Positions 9,591 through 16,831 of a stretch of DNA of 64,000 nucleotides are shown here, piece by piece; the first letter of the stretch is position 1; every line of letters starts with the position of its first letter. The position numbers were made by a program, and so were the translations under genes. Location of the stretch: contig JAZRDK010000077.1 of assembly GCA_045660225.1 (NCBI GenBank), forward strand, positions 1-64,000, written 5' to 3'. Source of the DNA: Scatosoma sp045660225 (GTDB taxonomy: Bacteria > Bacillota > Clostridia > Christensenellales > Borkfalkiaceae). Below the pieces are notes generated by a model that saw nothing but the letters and a program-made list of their open reading frames with translations, made no database searches and had not been told where the DNA came from.

Positions 9591-9606
9591 GCGTATACGT
9601 ATACGC
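9591..9606. promoter_or_regulatory. 16-bp perfect palindrome in the lipoprotein leader
   Basis: GCGTATACGTATACGC lies ~20-35 nt after the predicted transcription start of the 9510 gene. It could be a repressor operator or an mRNA hairpin; no partner site was identified. Confidence 0.5.
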
Positions 9607-9626
9607 GCCTGTGTGGGTACAAATTT

Positions 9627-9655
9627 ATTATACAAGATATTTTTTTACTTTTCAA
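9627..9655 (-). promoter_or_regulatory. Promoter of the 6064-9510 lipoprotein gene
   Basis: TTGAAA (9655-9650), 17-nt spacer, TATAAT (9632-9627) on the minus strand. The predicted leader is about 110 nt. A motif shared with the giant-gene promoter sits directly upstream of the -35 (9652-9691). Confidence 0.8.
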
Positions 9656-9691
9656 TGACAATTCCTGCTCAAAAACATTGCATTTTCTGCA
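9652..9691 (-). promoter_or_regulatory. Candidate AraC-type operator, copy 1
   Basis: Plus-strand landmarks are TCAATGAC (9652-9659), CTGC (9665-9668) and ATTGCATTTTCTGCA (9677-9691). The same three landmarks recur in the same order next to the giant-gene promoter at 29972-30010. Placement right behind the -35 box fits a class II activator. Binding is inferred. Confidence 0.55.
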
Positions 9692-9706
9692 AATATGTGT
9701 TATACT
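9678..9706 (+). promoter_or_regulatory. Promoter giving a leaderless AraC transcript
   Basis: TTGCAT (9678-9683), 17-nt spacer, TATACT (9701-9706). The A of the ATG at 9713 is 7 nt past the -10 box, where transcription would start. No ribosome site precedes the ATG. Confidence 0.75.
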
Positions 9707-9712
9707 ATCCGT

Positions 9713-10528
9713 ATGAAACGACATTTACGACAAAACTACGACGAACTGTTTATGAGTTACGGGCGGATTAAACAACCGCGCTCATCGATAACGTATTCGT
9801 CACATATCCACAACTACTACGAATTGCTCTACTTCTACGACGGCGACGCAGACTTTATTATCAACGGCGCAATTTATCATTTGCAAAAACACGATATGAT
9901 GTTGGTCAAACCTGCAGTCTACCACCATGTTCGTATCCTTTCTTCGCGCCCGTACGAACGTTTCGTTATCCATTTCCACGAAAGCGCGCTCCGCAAGGAC
10001 TTACTCCCTATCGTCCGCAATATGGCAACCTTCTATCGTATCGAACCGAACGAGCCGATTCGAAAAATCTTTGACTACGCGCGCGATTGTGCAAGTGCTT
10101 TCGAAAAAAGCGAGTATTTGTATTTGGCGGAATGTTGTCTTAACAACGTCTTGACCAACGTCAAATACTTACAAAAACCCGCTCCAAAAGAAAAGGAAGA
10201 CGTCGATTCGAATTTGGAAAAGATTCTTCTTTATATTGACGAACATCCGACGTTGCCCTTGAATATCGCACACCTTTCCCAGTTGTTTAACTTAAGCGAG
10301 TCGTGGATTGCCCACGCCTTCAAAAAACATCTCGGCGTAAGCCCGGCGCATTACATAAACCGCAAAAAAATCGTGTATGCGCAGTCACTCATTGATATGG
10401 GTATTTCCCCTGTACAGGCGGCAGAAGCGTGCTCGTATATCAACTACACCACCTTTTATCGTCAATATAAAAAATATTTGGGCATAGGCCCTTCCGAACG
10501 AAGAAAGCAAACTCTCGAACAAGAATAA
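9713..10528 (+). CDS. AraC-family transcriptional regulator
   Basis: 271 codons. The N-terminal ~110 residues look like an AraC cupin sensor (SHIHNYYELLYFYDGDADFIING, KPAVYHH). The C-terminal ~100 residues carry two helix-turn-helix motifs (NIAHLSQLFNLSESWIAHAFKKH and SPVQAAEACSYINYTTFYRQYKKY). I prefer ATG 9713 over the upstream ATG at 9695, because 9695 lies within the promoter spacer. It is divergently placed to the 9510 lipoprotein gene and likely regulates it, and perhaps the giant gene through the shared motif. The ligand is unknown, but the family commonly senses sugars. A strong terminator follows. Confidence 0.88.
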   Translation: MKRHLRQNYDELFMSYGRIKQPRSSITYSSHIHNYYELLYFYDGDADFIINGAIYHLQKHDMMLVKPAVYHHVRILSSRPYERFVIHFHESALRKDLLPIVRNMATFYRIEPNEPIRKIFDYARDCASAFEKSEYLYLAECCLNNVLTNVKYLQKPAPKEKEDVDSNLEKILLYIDEHPTLPLNIAHLSQLFNLSESWIAHAFKKHLGVSPAHYINRKKIVYAQSLIDMGISPVQAAEACSYINYTTFYRQYKKYLGIGPSERRKQTLEQE

Positions 10529-10534
10529 CAAAAA

Positions 10535-10559
10535 AACCGACGGTTTCTCGTCGGTTTTT
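10535..10559 (+). terminator. Rho-independent terminator of the AraC gene
   Basis: AACCGACG-GTTTCT-CGTCGGTT followed by TTTT, 7 nt after the stop codon. Confidence 0.85.
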
Positions 10560-10624
10560 ATCGTTCAACGCGTACACGGGTACGTCTTTTGCTTTTATTG
10601 ATAGCCAAAATCGCCCGTGAAAAG

Positions 10625-10746
10625 AAGCCCCTGACACTCCGCCATTATCAATGGCGGACTTTGCCAACAAGCGTTTCCTTTCCCTTGTTCCACACGGCAA
10701 AGCGTTTTGTTCTCACAAAACGGCTCCCACCCTCGAGCCCCAGCGG
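10625..10746 (-). repeat. tRNA-tracking structured element, copy A (beside tRNA-Arg)
   Basis: Read on the minus strand. It begins with CCGCTGGGGCTCGA (10746-10733), the inverse of the T-arm of the adjacent tRNA-Arg (10940-10953), then GGGTGGGAG. Helices: CGTTTTGT/ACAAAACG (10703-10722), CTTTGCC/GGCAAAG (10659-10665 with 10696-10702, plus inner AACAAG/CTTGTT), and CCGCCATT-ATC-AATGGCGG (10639-10657, plus-strand reading). The same helices with different sequences occur in copies B and C. The 3' T-arm copy is not recognisable here. Confidence 0.75.
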
Positions 10747-10763
10747 AATTCCGTTTTATCCTA

Positions 10764-10799
10764 AAAAAAGAGAAGCTCGACAACGTGCTTCTCTTTTTT
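10764..10799. terminator. Hairpin between tRNA-Arg remnant and element A
   Basis: AAAAAAGAGAAGC / GCTTCTCTTTTTT, a 13-bp stem with A and T tracts on both sides. It resembles a tRNA-operon terminator belonging to the tRNA 3' remnant at 10800. Confidence 0.7.
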
Positions 10800-10816
10800 T
10801 GGTGTACCCGCTGGGG
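10800..10816 (-). repeat. Duplicated 3' end of tRNA-Arg
   Basis: The 17 plus-strand bases TGGTGTACCCGCTGGGG are identical to 10932-10948, the CCA end, acceptor and part of the T-stem of the intact tRNA-Arg. The segment between (10817-10904) has no tRNA body. It starts on the minus strand with CCGCTGG, again an inverted T-stem piece. No protein gene is supported anywhere in 10560-10931. Confidence 0.8.
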
Positions 10817-10904
10817 AATTCCGATACCCTTGACAGGGTCCCTCGGAAAGCGTCGGGCTGTGCCCTCGCGCGAACCCGTGGTTTCTCGCCAATCCAGCGG
10901 ATAC

Positions 10905-10932
10905 AAAAAACACCCCGTAGAAGGGGTGTTTT
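10905..10932 (-). terminator. Terminator of tRNA-Arg
   Basis: On the minus strand AACACCCC-TTCTAC-GGGGTGTT followed by a T-run, starting right after the CCA. Confidence 0.85.
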
Positions 10933-11007
10933 GGTGTACCCGCTGGGGCTCGAACCCAGAACGTCGGCGTCGGAGGCCAATATTTTATCCAATTAGACTA
11001 CGGATAC
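10932..11007 (-). tRNA. tRNA-Arg (anticodon CCG)
   Basis: 76 nt including encoded CCA. Acceptor GTATCCG pairs with CGGGTAC, discriminator A. The anticodon loop CTCCGAC gives CCG, reading CGG codons. T-arm CTGGG-TTCGAGC-CCCAG. Its 3' end is partly copied at 10800-10816 and its T-arm is inverted at 10733-10746. Confidence 0.95.
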
Positions 11008-11193
11008 GTTTTACACAACCTATTGTACAAAGTTTTTTCGGCTTTGGCAAGCGTTTCGGCGCGCGCTTTTGCCTTTTCCTTGTATTTTCCTTGAAAATAT
11101 TGTCGTTTTCTTTTTTTGAGCGCGCTTTTCGCTTTCATTTTTTTTATAGCTGTGCTATAATACTTTCAAACACGAAAAAAGGAGATTTTCGAT

Positions 11194-12279
11194 ATGGCAA
11201 AAACCGTCGTCGTAGGCATGAGCGGTGGCGTGGACAGTTCCGTCGCGGCATTGCTTTTGAAACAACAAGGCTACAACGTAATAGGTCTTTTTATGCTCAA
11301 CTGGGAAGAAAACGACGAAAACGGATGCTGTACCGCGGAAGACGATTTCGCGGACGTGAGAAGGGTTTGCTCGCTGATTGATATCCCCTATTACACCGTC
11401 AATTTCGCCAAAGAGTACATGGACAAGGTGTTCTCGTATTTCCTTGCCGAATACAAAGCAGGGCGTACGCCGAATCCCGACGTTTTGTGCAACCGAGAAA
11501 TCAAGTTTGGCCCTTTCTTGGAAGAGGCGAAAAAGTTAGGCGCGGACTATATCGCGACGGGGCATTATTGCAAAATTTTACACGACGACGGCGTACATTA
11601 TTTGCAAAAAGCCAAGGATAGTAACAAGGACCAAACGTACTTTTTGAACCAACTTTCGCAAAATCAGTTGAAAGACGTTTTGTTCCCCTTGCAGGACATG
11701 GAAAAACCCGAAATTAGAAAAATCGCGGAAGAGTACGGACTTGCCACCGCGAAGAAAAAGGATTCGACGGGCATTTGTTTCATCGGCGAACGTAACTTTA
11801 GAAAATTTCTCAGCTCGTACCTGCCTGCCACAAAAGGCAAAATTTTGGACCTTTCCGGCAAACAAGTGGGCGAACATATCGGCTTGATGTATTACACGCT
11901 TGGTCAACGCCGTGGATTAGAACTTGGCGGTATGAAAGGCGAAGAAGAAGGCGGAAGATGGTTCGTCGTAAAAAAGGATTTGCAAAATAACGTCCTGTAC
12001 GTTTCGCACGGCGACGAAGCGCCTTTGTACTCTAAATCCTGCGAAGTTTCTTCTTTTAACTGGATACCCAAAAAGCCTGCACAAAAGGAATTTGCCTGCA
12101 CGGCGAAATTCCGCTATCGCCAACCCGACCAAAACGTGTTTGTTTCCGTCCGTGAAAACGGAAATTTGCATATCCAGTTTGAAGAAAAACAGCGTGCCGT
12201 TACCGAAGGTCAGTACGCCGTCTTGTACGACGGTATCAACTGCCTGGGTGGTGGCGTCATCGAAAGCGCGGAATATTAA
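11194..12279 (+). CDS. mnmA: tRNA-specific 2-thiouridylase MnmA
   Basis: 361 codons, the normal family length; ATG follows AAAGGAGATTTTCGAT. It uses ATP and a sulfur relay to place the 2-thio group on U34 of tRNAs for Lys, Glu and Gln. The PP-loop SGGVDSS is at residues 10-16. The family's two catalytic cysteines are visible in NPDVLCNREIKF and in STGICFIGERNF. GHYC and TYFLNQL are further family motifs. A -10 box TATAAT (11156-11161) gives a start ~25 nt upstream of the gene, with a weak -35. It is probably co-transcribed with the membrane protein that starts 14 nt downstream. Confidence 0.95.
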   Translation: MAKTVVVGMSGGVDSSVAALLLKQQGYNVIGLFMLNWEENDENGCCTAEDDFADVRRVCSLIDIPYYTVNFAKEYMDKVFSYFLAEYKAGRTPNPDVLCNREIKFGPFLEEAKKLGADYIATGHYCKILHDDGVHYLQKAKDSNKDQTYFLNQLSQNQLKDVLFPLQDMEKPEIRKIAEEYGLATAKKKDSTGICFIGERNFRKFLSSYLPATKGKILDLSGKQVGEHIGLMYYTLGQRRGLELGGMKGEEEGGRWFVVKKDLQNNVLYVSHGDEAPLYSKSCEVSSFNWIPKKPAQKEFACTAKFRYRQPDQNVFVSVRENGNLHIQFEEKQRAVTEGQYAVLYDGINCLGGGVIESAEY

Positions 12280-12293
12280 GGGGTGTAAAAATT

Positions 12294-13157
12294 ATGCACT
12301 TTTTCCCTTTTTTGTTGGCGCAAACGCCCTTTGAACAATGGGTAGTTGCCTTGTCCAAAGAGCAAGACGTGCCACCCATGTACGGGTCGTACCATCTGTT
12401 TTGGCTGGGTGTGGTTGCCGTAAGCATACTTGTCGTTTTCCTATTCGGCAGACTGTGTTCGCGTCGACACGACGGCGTTTTTCGCGCTTTCACCCTGCTT
12501 TTGGGTGTCGCCTTATTGCTTTTTGAAGCGTATAAACAACTCATTTATTCGTACAACGCAAGCACGGACGAGTGGAAGTATCTTTGGAAATATTTCCCCT
12601 TCCAGTTTTGCTCGACGCCGATGTACGTCTTGCCCGTAATCGCTTGCTTGAAAGAAAACCGTTTGCGAAACGCGCTGTGTTCGTATTTGGCGACGTACGG
12701 TTTCGTTGCAGGGCTTGTGGTTATGTTGTATCCCGAAACGGTGTTTAGTGTATCTATCGGCGTCAATATCCAAACGATGTTCCACCACGGCTCGATGCTC
12801 GTCTACGCGGTATACTTGCTCGCGTCCAAACGCGTTGCGCCTACGATAGAAACGGTGCTTAGCGCCTTTCCCGTCTTTTTCCTGCTTTGCTCTATAGCAA
12901 TGGCAATGAACTTGGCTTACGGCGACGGCGAGAATTTTAATATGTTTTTCATCGCCCCCGACGCAATGCCACCCGTCCCTATCTTGGAAAAAATGTTTTC
13001 CAACCTTCCCCACGGCGTTTATCTATTTTCCTATCTCGTATTTTTCACGTTTGCTTCCTGTTTGGTTGCGTTGATTGCCCGCGTATTGACCCCGTCGAAA
13101 AAACGGACAAACCGCAAAACCAGTCGTTGTATCCCCAAAAACACGGCAAACGAATAA
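12294..13157 (+). CDS. YwaF/TMEM164-type integral membrane protein
   Basis: 287 residues with about six or seven hydrophobic segments. FPFQFCSTPMYVLPVIACL and the FHHGSMLVYAVYLL segment are typical of the YwaF (TIGR02206) family. The eukaryotic relative TMEM164 is an acyltransferase; the bacterial function is not established. The gene begins 14 nt after mnmA with a modest GGGGTG site. A second, distant family member lies at 34276-35241. The C-terminal tail is basic and likely cytoplasmic. Confidence 0.75.
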   Translation: MHFFPFLLAQTPFEQWVVALSKEQDVPPMYGSYHLFWLGVVAVSILVVFLFGRLCSRRHDGVFRAFTLLLGVALLLFEAYKQLIYSYNASTDEWKYLWKYFPFQFCSTPMYVLPVIACLKENRLRNALCSYLATYGFVAGLVVMLYPETVFSVSIGVNIQTMFHHGSMLVYAVYLLASKRVAPTIETVLSAFPVFFLLCSIAMAMNLAYGDGENFNMFFIAPDAMPPVPILEKMFSNLPHGVYLFSYLVFFTFASCLVALIARVLTPSKKRTNRKTSRCIPKNTANE

Positions 13158-13285
13158 ACGACGATTTTACCGCTACGGCGCGTGCAGTTTTGCACGCGCC
13201 CTTTCTTTGAAAGGAACTTGTATGCAAAATCTTCGACTTGAATAAGATAATGCTAAATTTGCCGTCAAATTATTAAGATATTCTA

Positions 13286-13314
13286 TTGCAATACGGCAAA
13301 GAAAATGCTATAAT
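13286..13314 (+). promoter_or_regulatory. Promoter of the sugar isomerase/oxidoreductase operon
   Basis: TTGCAA (13286-13291), 17-nt spacer, TATAAT (13309-13314). It excludes an upstream start for the first gene inside this box and leaves a ~65-nt leader. Confidence 0.75.
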
Positions 13315-13387
13315 CAAAAATGGCGATGCGTTCGCTGAAACAAGGCATAGCGTTGCGCTTTGGTTTTCCAAAAATTTTGTCAACGTT

Positions 13388-14248
13388 ATGATAAGTCAAA
13401 TGATTAAATTGTCTGCGTTTTCCGACGAAGCGGGAAACAGTATCGTAGAACAAATCGACGCCGTAAAAAGAAACGGTATCCCTTATATAGAACTGCGTTC
13501 TATCGACGGCAAAAACGTCGCAGATTTCACTTTAGAAGAAGCGAAGGCGTACCAAGCCGAGTTTGAAAAAAACGGCGTTGCGGTATGGTCCATCGGCTCG
13601 CCTTTGGGCAAAGTAGACATCGACGTCGATTTCGGCGAATATGAAAAAAAGGTGCGCCACGTTTGCCAGCTTGCCAACGTGTTTAAGACGGACAAAATTC
13701 GTATGTTCAGCTTTTTCAAGGCGTACGAAAAACCGGAAAAGGTGTACGAATACTTGCGTAAGATGGTAGAAATCGGCGCGGAATACGGCGTAAACATGCA
13801 CCACGAAAACGAAAAAGACGTCTTCGGTGATTCGGCAGAGCGCGTGCTTTCGATTATGGAAAACGTGAAGGGTTTGAAGTTTATTTACGACCCTGCCAAC
13901 TATTTACAATGTGGCGAGCCGGCGGAAAAAACGATGGATATGTTCCACGCAAGAACGGACTACTTCCACGTCAAAGACGTCATCGCCGACACGGGCGAGC
14001 TTGTCCCTGCAGGCCACGGCGACGGTCAAATTCAGACGATTATCGAGCGAGTGAAAGGCGACAAGGTGTTCACGTTAGAACCGCACTTGATTGCGTTTGA
14101 TTCGTACAAGAGCATCGACGACACGGAAATGAAATTAAAATTCGTATTCAATAGCAACGCGGAAGCATTTGACGCGGCGGTAACCGCGATGAAAAAATTG
14201 CTGGCGCAAGCAGGATATAAAGAAATTGACGGAGGTTTTGAAAAATGA
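13388..14248 (+). CDS. Sugar phosphate isomerase/epimerase (xylose-isomerase-like TIM barrel)
   Basis: 286 codons. Motifs of the AP-endonuclease-2/xylose isomerase-like superfamily are visible: MIKLSAFSDEAG at the start, MHHENEKDVFGD, YDPANYLQCGE, FHVKDVI and HGDGQI, which supply the metal-binding His, Glu and Asp residues. The exact sugar is not predictable; inositol- or keto-sugar-like substrates are common for this context. The start is uncertain: ATGs at 13388 and 13400 are in frame and neither has a clear ribosome site. The stop overlaps the next gene by 4 nt (ATGA), so the two are translationally coupled. Confidence 0.8.
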   Translation: MISQMIKLSAFSDEAGNSIVEQIDAVKRNGIPYIELRSIDGKNVADFTLEEAKAYQAEFEKNGVAVWSIGSPLGKVDIDVDFGEYEKKVRHVCQLANVFKTDKIRMFSFFKAYEKPEKVYEYLRKMVEIGAEYGVNMHHENEKDVFGDSAERVLSIMENVKGLKFIYDPANYLQCGEPAEKTMDMFHARTDYFHVKDVIADTGELVPAGHGDGQIQTIIERVKGDKVFTLEPHLIAFDSYKSIDDTEMKLKFVFNSNAEAFDAAVTAMKKLLAQAGYKEIDGGFEK

Positions 14249-15018
14249 ACGCTGGTTTGAACTTATTTTCGATAAGAGACCTTATCCAAACGGAAGACGC
14301 ATTTTTAGACACGGCGAAAAAACTGAAGGAAATGGGATATAGCTCGTTGCAATATTCCGGCGCACCCTTCGACGCGCAAATCATCAAGCGCGTAAGCGAA
14401 GCGACGGATATGCCCGTCGTACTCACGCACGTACCCATGCAACGCATCCTTGAAGAAACGGAGCAGTTGATGGAAGAACACGCGCTGTTCGGGTGCAAGA
14501 ACATCGGGCTTGGTATGATGCCCCTTGCAGACATTGTCGACGCAGACAAATTCAAGAAAACGGTCGAGAATTTGAACGTCGCAGGCGAAAAGATGCAAAA
14601 GAACGGCTTTAAGTTCTTCTATCATCACCACCATTACGAGTTTATGAAGGTGAAAGGCGAAAACGTTACCATCATGGATTATATGCTTGATAACGCGCCC
14701 TATATCAATTTCACCGCGGACACGCATTGGCTTCAGCGTGGCGGTGTAGACGTTTGCGACATGCTGAAAAAGATGCAAGGCAGAGTAGGTTGCGTGCATT
14801 TTAAGGACTATCAACTGCTGTGCAACGAAGAAACGGGCGTATGTGAAAGCCATTTCGCACCCGTCGGCGACGGCACGTTGAACTTTAAGAAGATTGCGGA
14901 AACGGTCAAGGAAATCGGCACGGAACACGTGCTTGTTGAACAGGACGACGCTTGCAAGTTCCCCAACGCTTTGGAACTTGTTGAACGCAGTATCAAATAC
15001 ATCAAAAACGAATTATAA
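14245..15018 (+). CDS. Sugar phosphate isomerase/epimerase, second copy type
   Basis: 257 codons; starts in an ATGA overlap with the gene before, with GGAGG 8 nt upstream. Same TIM-barrel superfamily but clearly divergent from its neighbour. The putative metal ligands are in FFYHHHHYEF, FTADTHWLQRGG, VHFKDYQ and LVEQDDA. THWLQ followed by GGVDV resembles inosose-dehydratase-like members. Together with the following oxidoreductase it suggests interconversion of an oxidised sugar or cyclitol. Confidence 0.82.
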   Translation: MNAGLNLFSIRDLIQTEDAFLDTAKKLKEMGYSSLQYSGAPFDAQIIKRVSEATDMPVVLTHVPMQRILEETEQLMEEHALFGCKNIGLGMMPLADIVDADKFKKTVENLNVAGEKMQKNGFKFFYHHHHYEFMKVKGENVTIMDYMLDNAPYINFTADTHWLQRGGVDVCDMLKKMQGRVGCVHFKDYQLLCNEETGVCESHFAPVGDGTLNFKKIAETVKEIGTEHVLVEQDDACKFPNALELVERSIKYIKNEL

Positions 15019-15036
15019 TAAAAGGACGATAAAGAC

Positions 15037-16212
15037 ATGGAAAAAGTAAGATACGGTATTGTAGGTCTCGGTAACCAAGGCTCGAACTACACGAAATTGT
15101 TCGTGGAAGGCAAAATCGAAAACGGCGTTATCACCGCCTTTTGCGACGTCAACCCCGCAAAAATCCAGGCGATGAAGGAAAAAGAAGGCACGCCTGCTGA
15201 CGCAACCTATTTCAGCGATTATAAGGAAATGCTTGACAGCGGTCTTGTAGACGCGGTGCTTGTTGAAACTCCGCACTACGACCACCCCACCATCGTTATC
15301 GAGTGCTTGAAGAGAAATATCCACGCCCTTTGCGATAAGCCTGCAGGCGTGTACACCAAGCAGGTGCGCGAAATGAACGAAGTGGCAAAAACGAGCAAGG
15401 CACGCTTTGGTATGGTATTCAACCAAAGAACGAACTGTGTGTACAGAAAAATGCGCGAAATGATTGCAAACGGCGACATCGGCGAATTGCAACGCGTAAA
15501 CTGGACGATTACCGACTGGTTTAGAACGCAGTATTATTACGACAGCGGTAGCTGGCGCGCAACCTGGCAAGGCGAAGGCGGTGGCGTACTTATCAATCAA
15601 TGCCCCCACCAAATCGACCTTGTACAATGGGTCGTAGGCGAAATGCCCACCACCGTACGCGGTTTCTGTCAATACGGCAAATGGCACGACATCGAAGTAG
15701 AAGACGAAGTAACGGCGTTCTTCACCTACAAAAACGGCGCAACGGGCGTATTCATCACGACGACGGGCGAAGCGCCTGGCGTAAACCGTTTCGAAATTTC
15801 GGGTACGAAAGGCAGACTCATTTGCGAAGACAACAAGCTTATTTTCTACAAGAACAACGTCGATTCGCTTGAACACTCGAAAACGACTACGTCGCCTTTC
15901 GAAAGACCCAAGTTCGAAACCATCGAAGTCGAACTGGACGGCAAAAACGAACAGCACGCAGGCATCATCAACAACTTCAGCAACGCGATTTTGGGCATTG
16001 AAGAACAGTTTGTTGAAGGCGTTGAAGGTATCGCTGGCGTCGAGCTTATGAACGCTATCGAGCTTTCGGGCTGGTGCAACGGCAAGGAAATCACGTTGCC
16101 CGTCAACGAAGAAGAATACTTAACGGAACTCAACAAACGCCGTGCAACGTCTAGATTGAAGGTTGCAGACGACAGCAAGGTTTCGGACACGAGCGGTTCT
16201 TTCGGCGTATAA
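15037..16212 (+). CDS. Gfo/Idh/MocA-family oxidoreductase
   Basis: 391 codons; ATG 18 nt after the previous stop, with AAAGGACGATAAAGAC upstream. An N-terminal Rossmann fold (YGIVGLGNQGSNY) binds NAD(P). CDKPAG contains the usual catalytic Lys, and QCPHQIDLVQW carries the His of the family's GG...H.ID motif. The likely reaction is NAD(P)-dependent oxidation or reduction of a sugar or inositol derivative supplied by the two isomerases upstream. It is the last gene before a strong terminator. Confidence 0.88.
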   Translation: MEKVRYGIVGLGNQGSNYTKLFVEGKIENGVITAFCDVNPAKIQAMKEKEGTPADATYFSDYKEMLDSGLVDAVLVETPHYDHPTIVIECLKRNIHALCDKPAGVYTKQVREMNEVAKTSKARFGMVFNQRTNCVYRKMREMIANGDIGELQRVNWTITDWFRTQYYYDSGSWRATWQGEGGGVLINQCPHQIDLVQWVVGEMPTTVRGFCQYGKWHDIEVEDEVTAFFTYKNGATGVFITTTGEAPGVNRFEISGTKGRLICEDNKLIFYKNNVDSLEHSKTTTSPFERPKFETIEVELDGKNEQHAGIINNFSNAILGIEEQFVEGVEGIAGVELMNAIELSGWCNGKEITLPVNEEEYLTELNKRRATSRLKVADDSKVSDTSGSFGV

Positions 16213-16232
16213 CAAGGTTTATTTATATAGAA

Positions 16233-16265
16233 AACCGCGCTCTCAAAGAGAGCGCGGTTCTTTTA
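16233..16265 (+). terminator. Terminator of the sugar operon
   Basis: AACCGCGCTCT-CAAAG-AGAGCGCGGTT followed by CTTTTATTTTA. Confidence 0.88.
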
Positions 16266-16335
16266 TTTTATGCTTAGTTTTAGCATATTGAATACAATAT
16301 TGCAAGCCATATGAAATCATTAAAAATTATGAAAT

Positions 16336-16409
16336 AAATGCGTTTGTATCAAACAAAAAGGATACCCGTGTTGGGCATCCTTTTTTGTTGGTGCTCGTGG
16401 CCGGACTTG
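16336..16409 (-). repeat. 74-nt duplicate of tRNA-Leu 3' end plus its terminator
   Basis: Matches 16538-16611 over 74 nt with a handful of differences. The unit contains AAATGCGTTTG, the GGATACCC...GGGCATCC hairpin with T-runs, and the last 21 nt of tRNA-Leu (16389-16409, identical to 16591-16611). Spacing is 202 nt. Element B lies between the two units. No protein gene is supported in 16266-16590. Confidence 0.85.
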
Positions 16410-16534
16410 TTCCTTTAGCGGAGACGCCCCGACAAACGATTATCAATCGTTTGGTTTGCCCACAGGCGTTATTTCGTCTTTATCGCCACAGGCAAACAAA
16501 TTCCTCCCGCAATTTTCTCCCCCCCTCAAGTCCG
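16389..16534 (-). repeat. tRNA-tracking structured element, copy B (beside tRNA-Leu TAA)
   Basis: Read on the minus strand. It starts with CGGACTTGA (16534-16526), the inverse of the tRNA-Leu T-arm, then GGGGGGGAG. Helices: AAATT/AATTT (16498-16515), GTTTGCC/GGCAAAC (16454-16460 with 16491-16497, inner GGCG/CGCC), and CAAACGATT-ATC-AATCGTTTG (16433-16453, plus-strand reading). A GGGGCG...GCTAAAGG tail follows. It ends with CAAGTCC of the duplicated tRNA end, which can close the structure against GGACTTG. Confidence 0.8.
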
Positions 16535-16553
16535 TCCAAATGCGTTTGAATCT

Positions 16554-16589
16554 AACAAAAAGGGATACCCATGTTGGGTATCCTTTTTG
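16554..16589 (-). terminator. Terminator of tRNA-Leu (TAA)
   Basis: AACAAAAAGGATACCC / GGGTATCCCTTTTTGTT on the minus strand immediately after the tRNA 3' end. Confidence 0.88.
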
Positions 16590-16590
16590 T

Positions 16591-16677
16591 TGGTGCTCGT
16601 GGCCGGACTTGAACCGGCACGGTATTTCTACCGAGGGATTTTAAGTCCCTTGCGTCTGCCTATTCCACCACACGAGC
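16591..16677 (-). tRNA. tRNA-Leu (anticodon TAA)
   Basis: 87 nt with encoded CCA and a long variable arm. Acceptor GCTCGTG/CACGAGC. The anticodon stem AGGGA-CTTAAAA-TCCCT gives TAA. T-arm GCCGG-TTCAAGT-CCGGC. It lies downstream of tRNA-Cys with a terminator between, so it may have reduced read-through expression. Confidence 0.95.
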
Positions 16678-16695
16678 GGTTTTTGCTTTTTTGAA

Positions 16696-16728
16696 AAATT
16701 AAAGCGACCTTTCGGGTCGCTTTAATTT
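16696..16728 (-). terminator. Terminator after tRNA-Cys
   Basis: AAATTAAAGCGACC-4 nt-GGGTCGCTTTAATTT, a near-perfect 14-bp stem between tRNA-Cys and tRNA-Leu. Confidence 0.85.
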
Positions 16729-16729
16729 C

Positions 16730-16804
16730 TGGAGGCGCCACCCGGATTTGAACCGGGGGATAAAGGTTTTGCAGACCTTGGCCTTACCACTTGGCTATAG
16801 CGCC
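16730..16804 (-). tRNA. tRNA-Cys (anticodon GCA)
   Basis: 75 nt with encoded CCA. Acceptor GGCGCTA/TGGCGCC, discriminator T. Loop CTGCAAA gives GCA. The UCCA 3' end is the expected ligand of the T-box in front of cysE (32227-32500). Confidence 0.95.
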
Positions 16805-16831
16805 GAAAAATAAAAAACAGTGCAGATATTT

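Noticed and set aside
10589..10996. Open frames across the tRNA-Arg region with GLEPRT- and SPSGYTK-like peptides
   Set aside because: These are translations of tRNA T-arms and the structured element, a common annotation artefact; no ribosome sites or domains.
13286..13390. Longer N-terminus for the first TIM-barrel isomerase, from 13286
   Set aside because: That start falls inside the -35 box of the operon promoter, and the extra residues match no family start.
16336..16611. A complete integrative element using tRNA-Leu as attachment site
   Set aside because: Only ~200 nt lie between the duplicated ends and there is no integrase; recorded instead as a small structured element.
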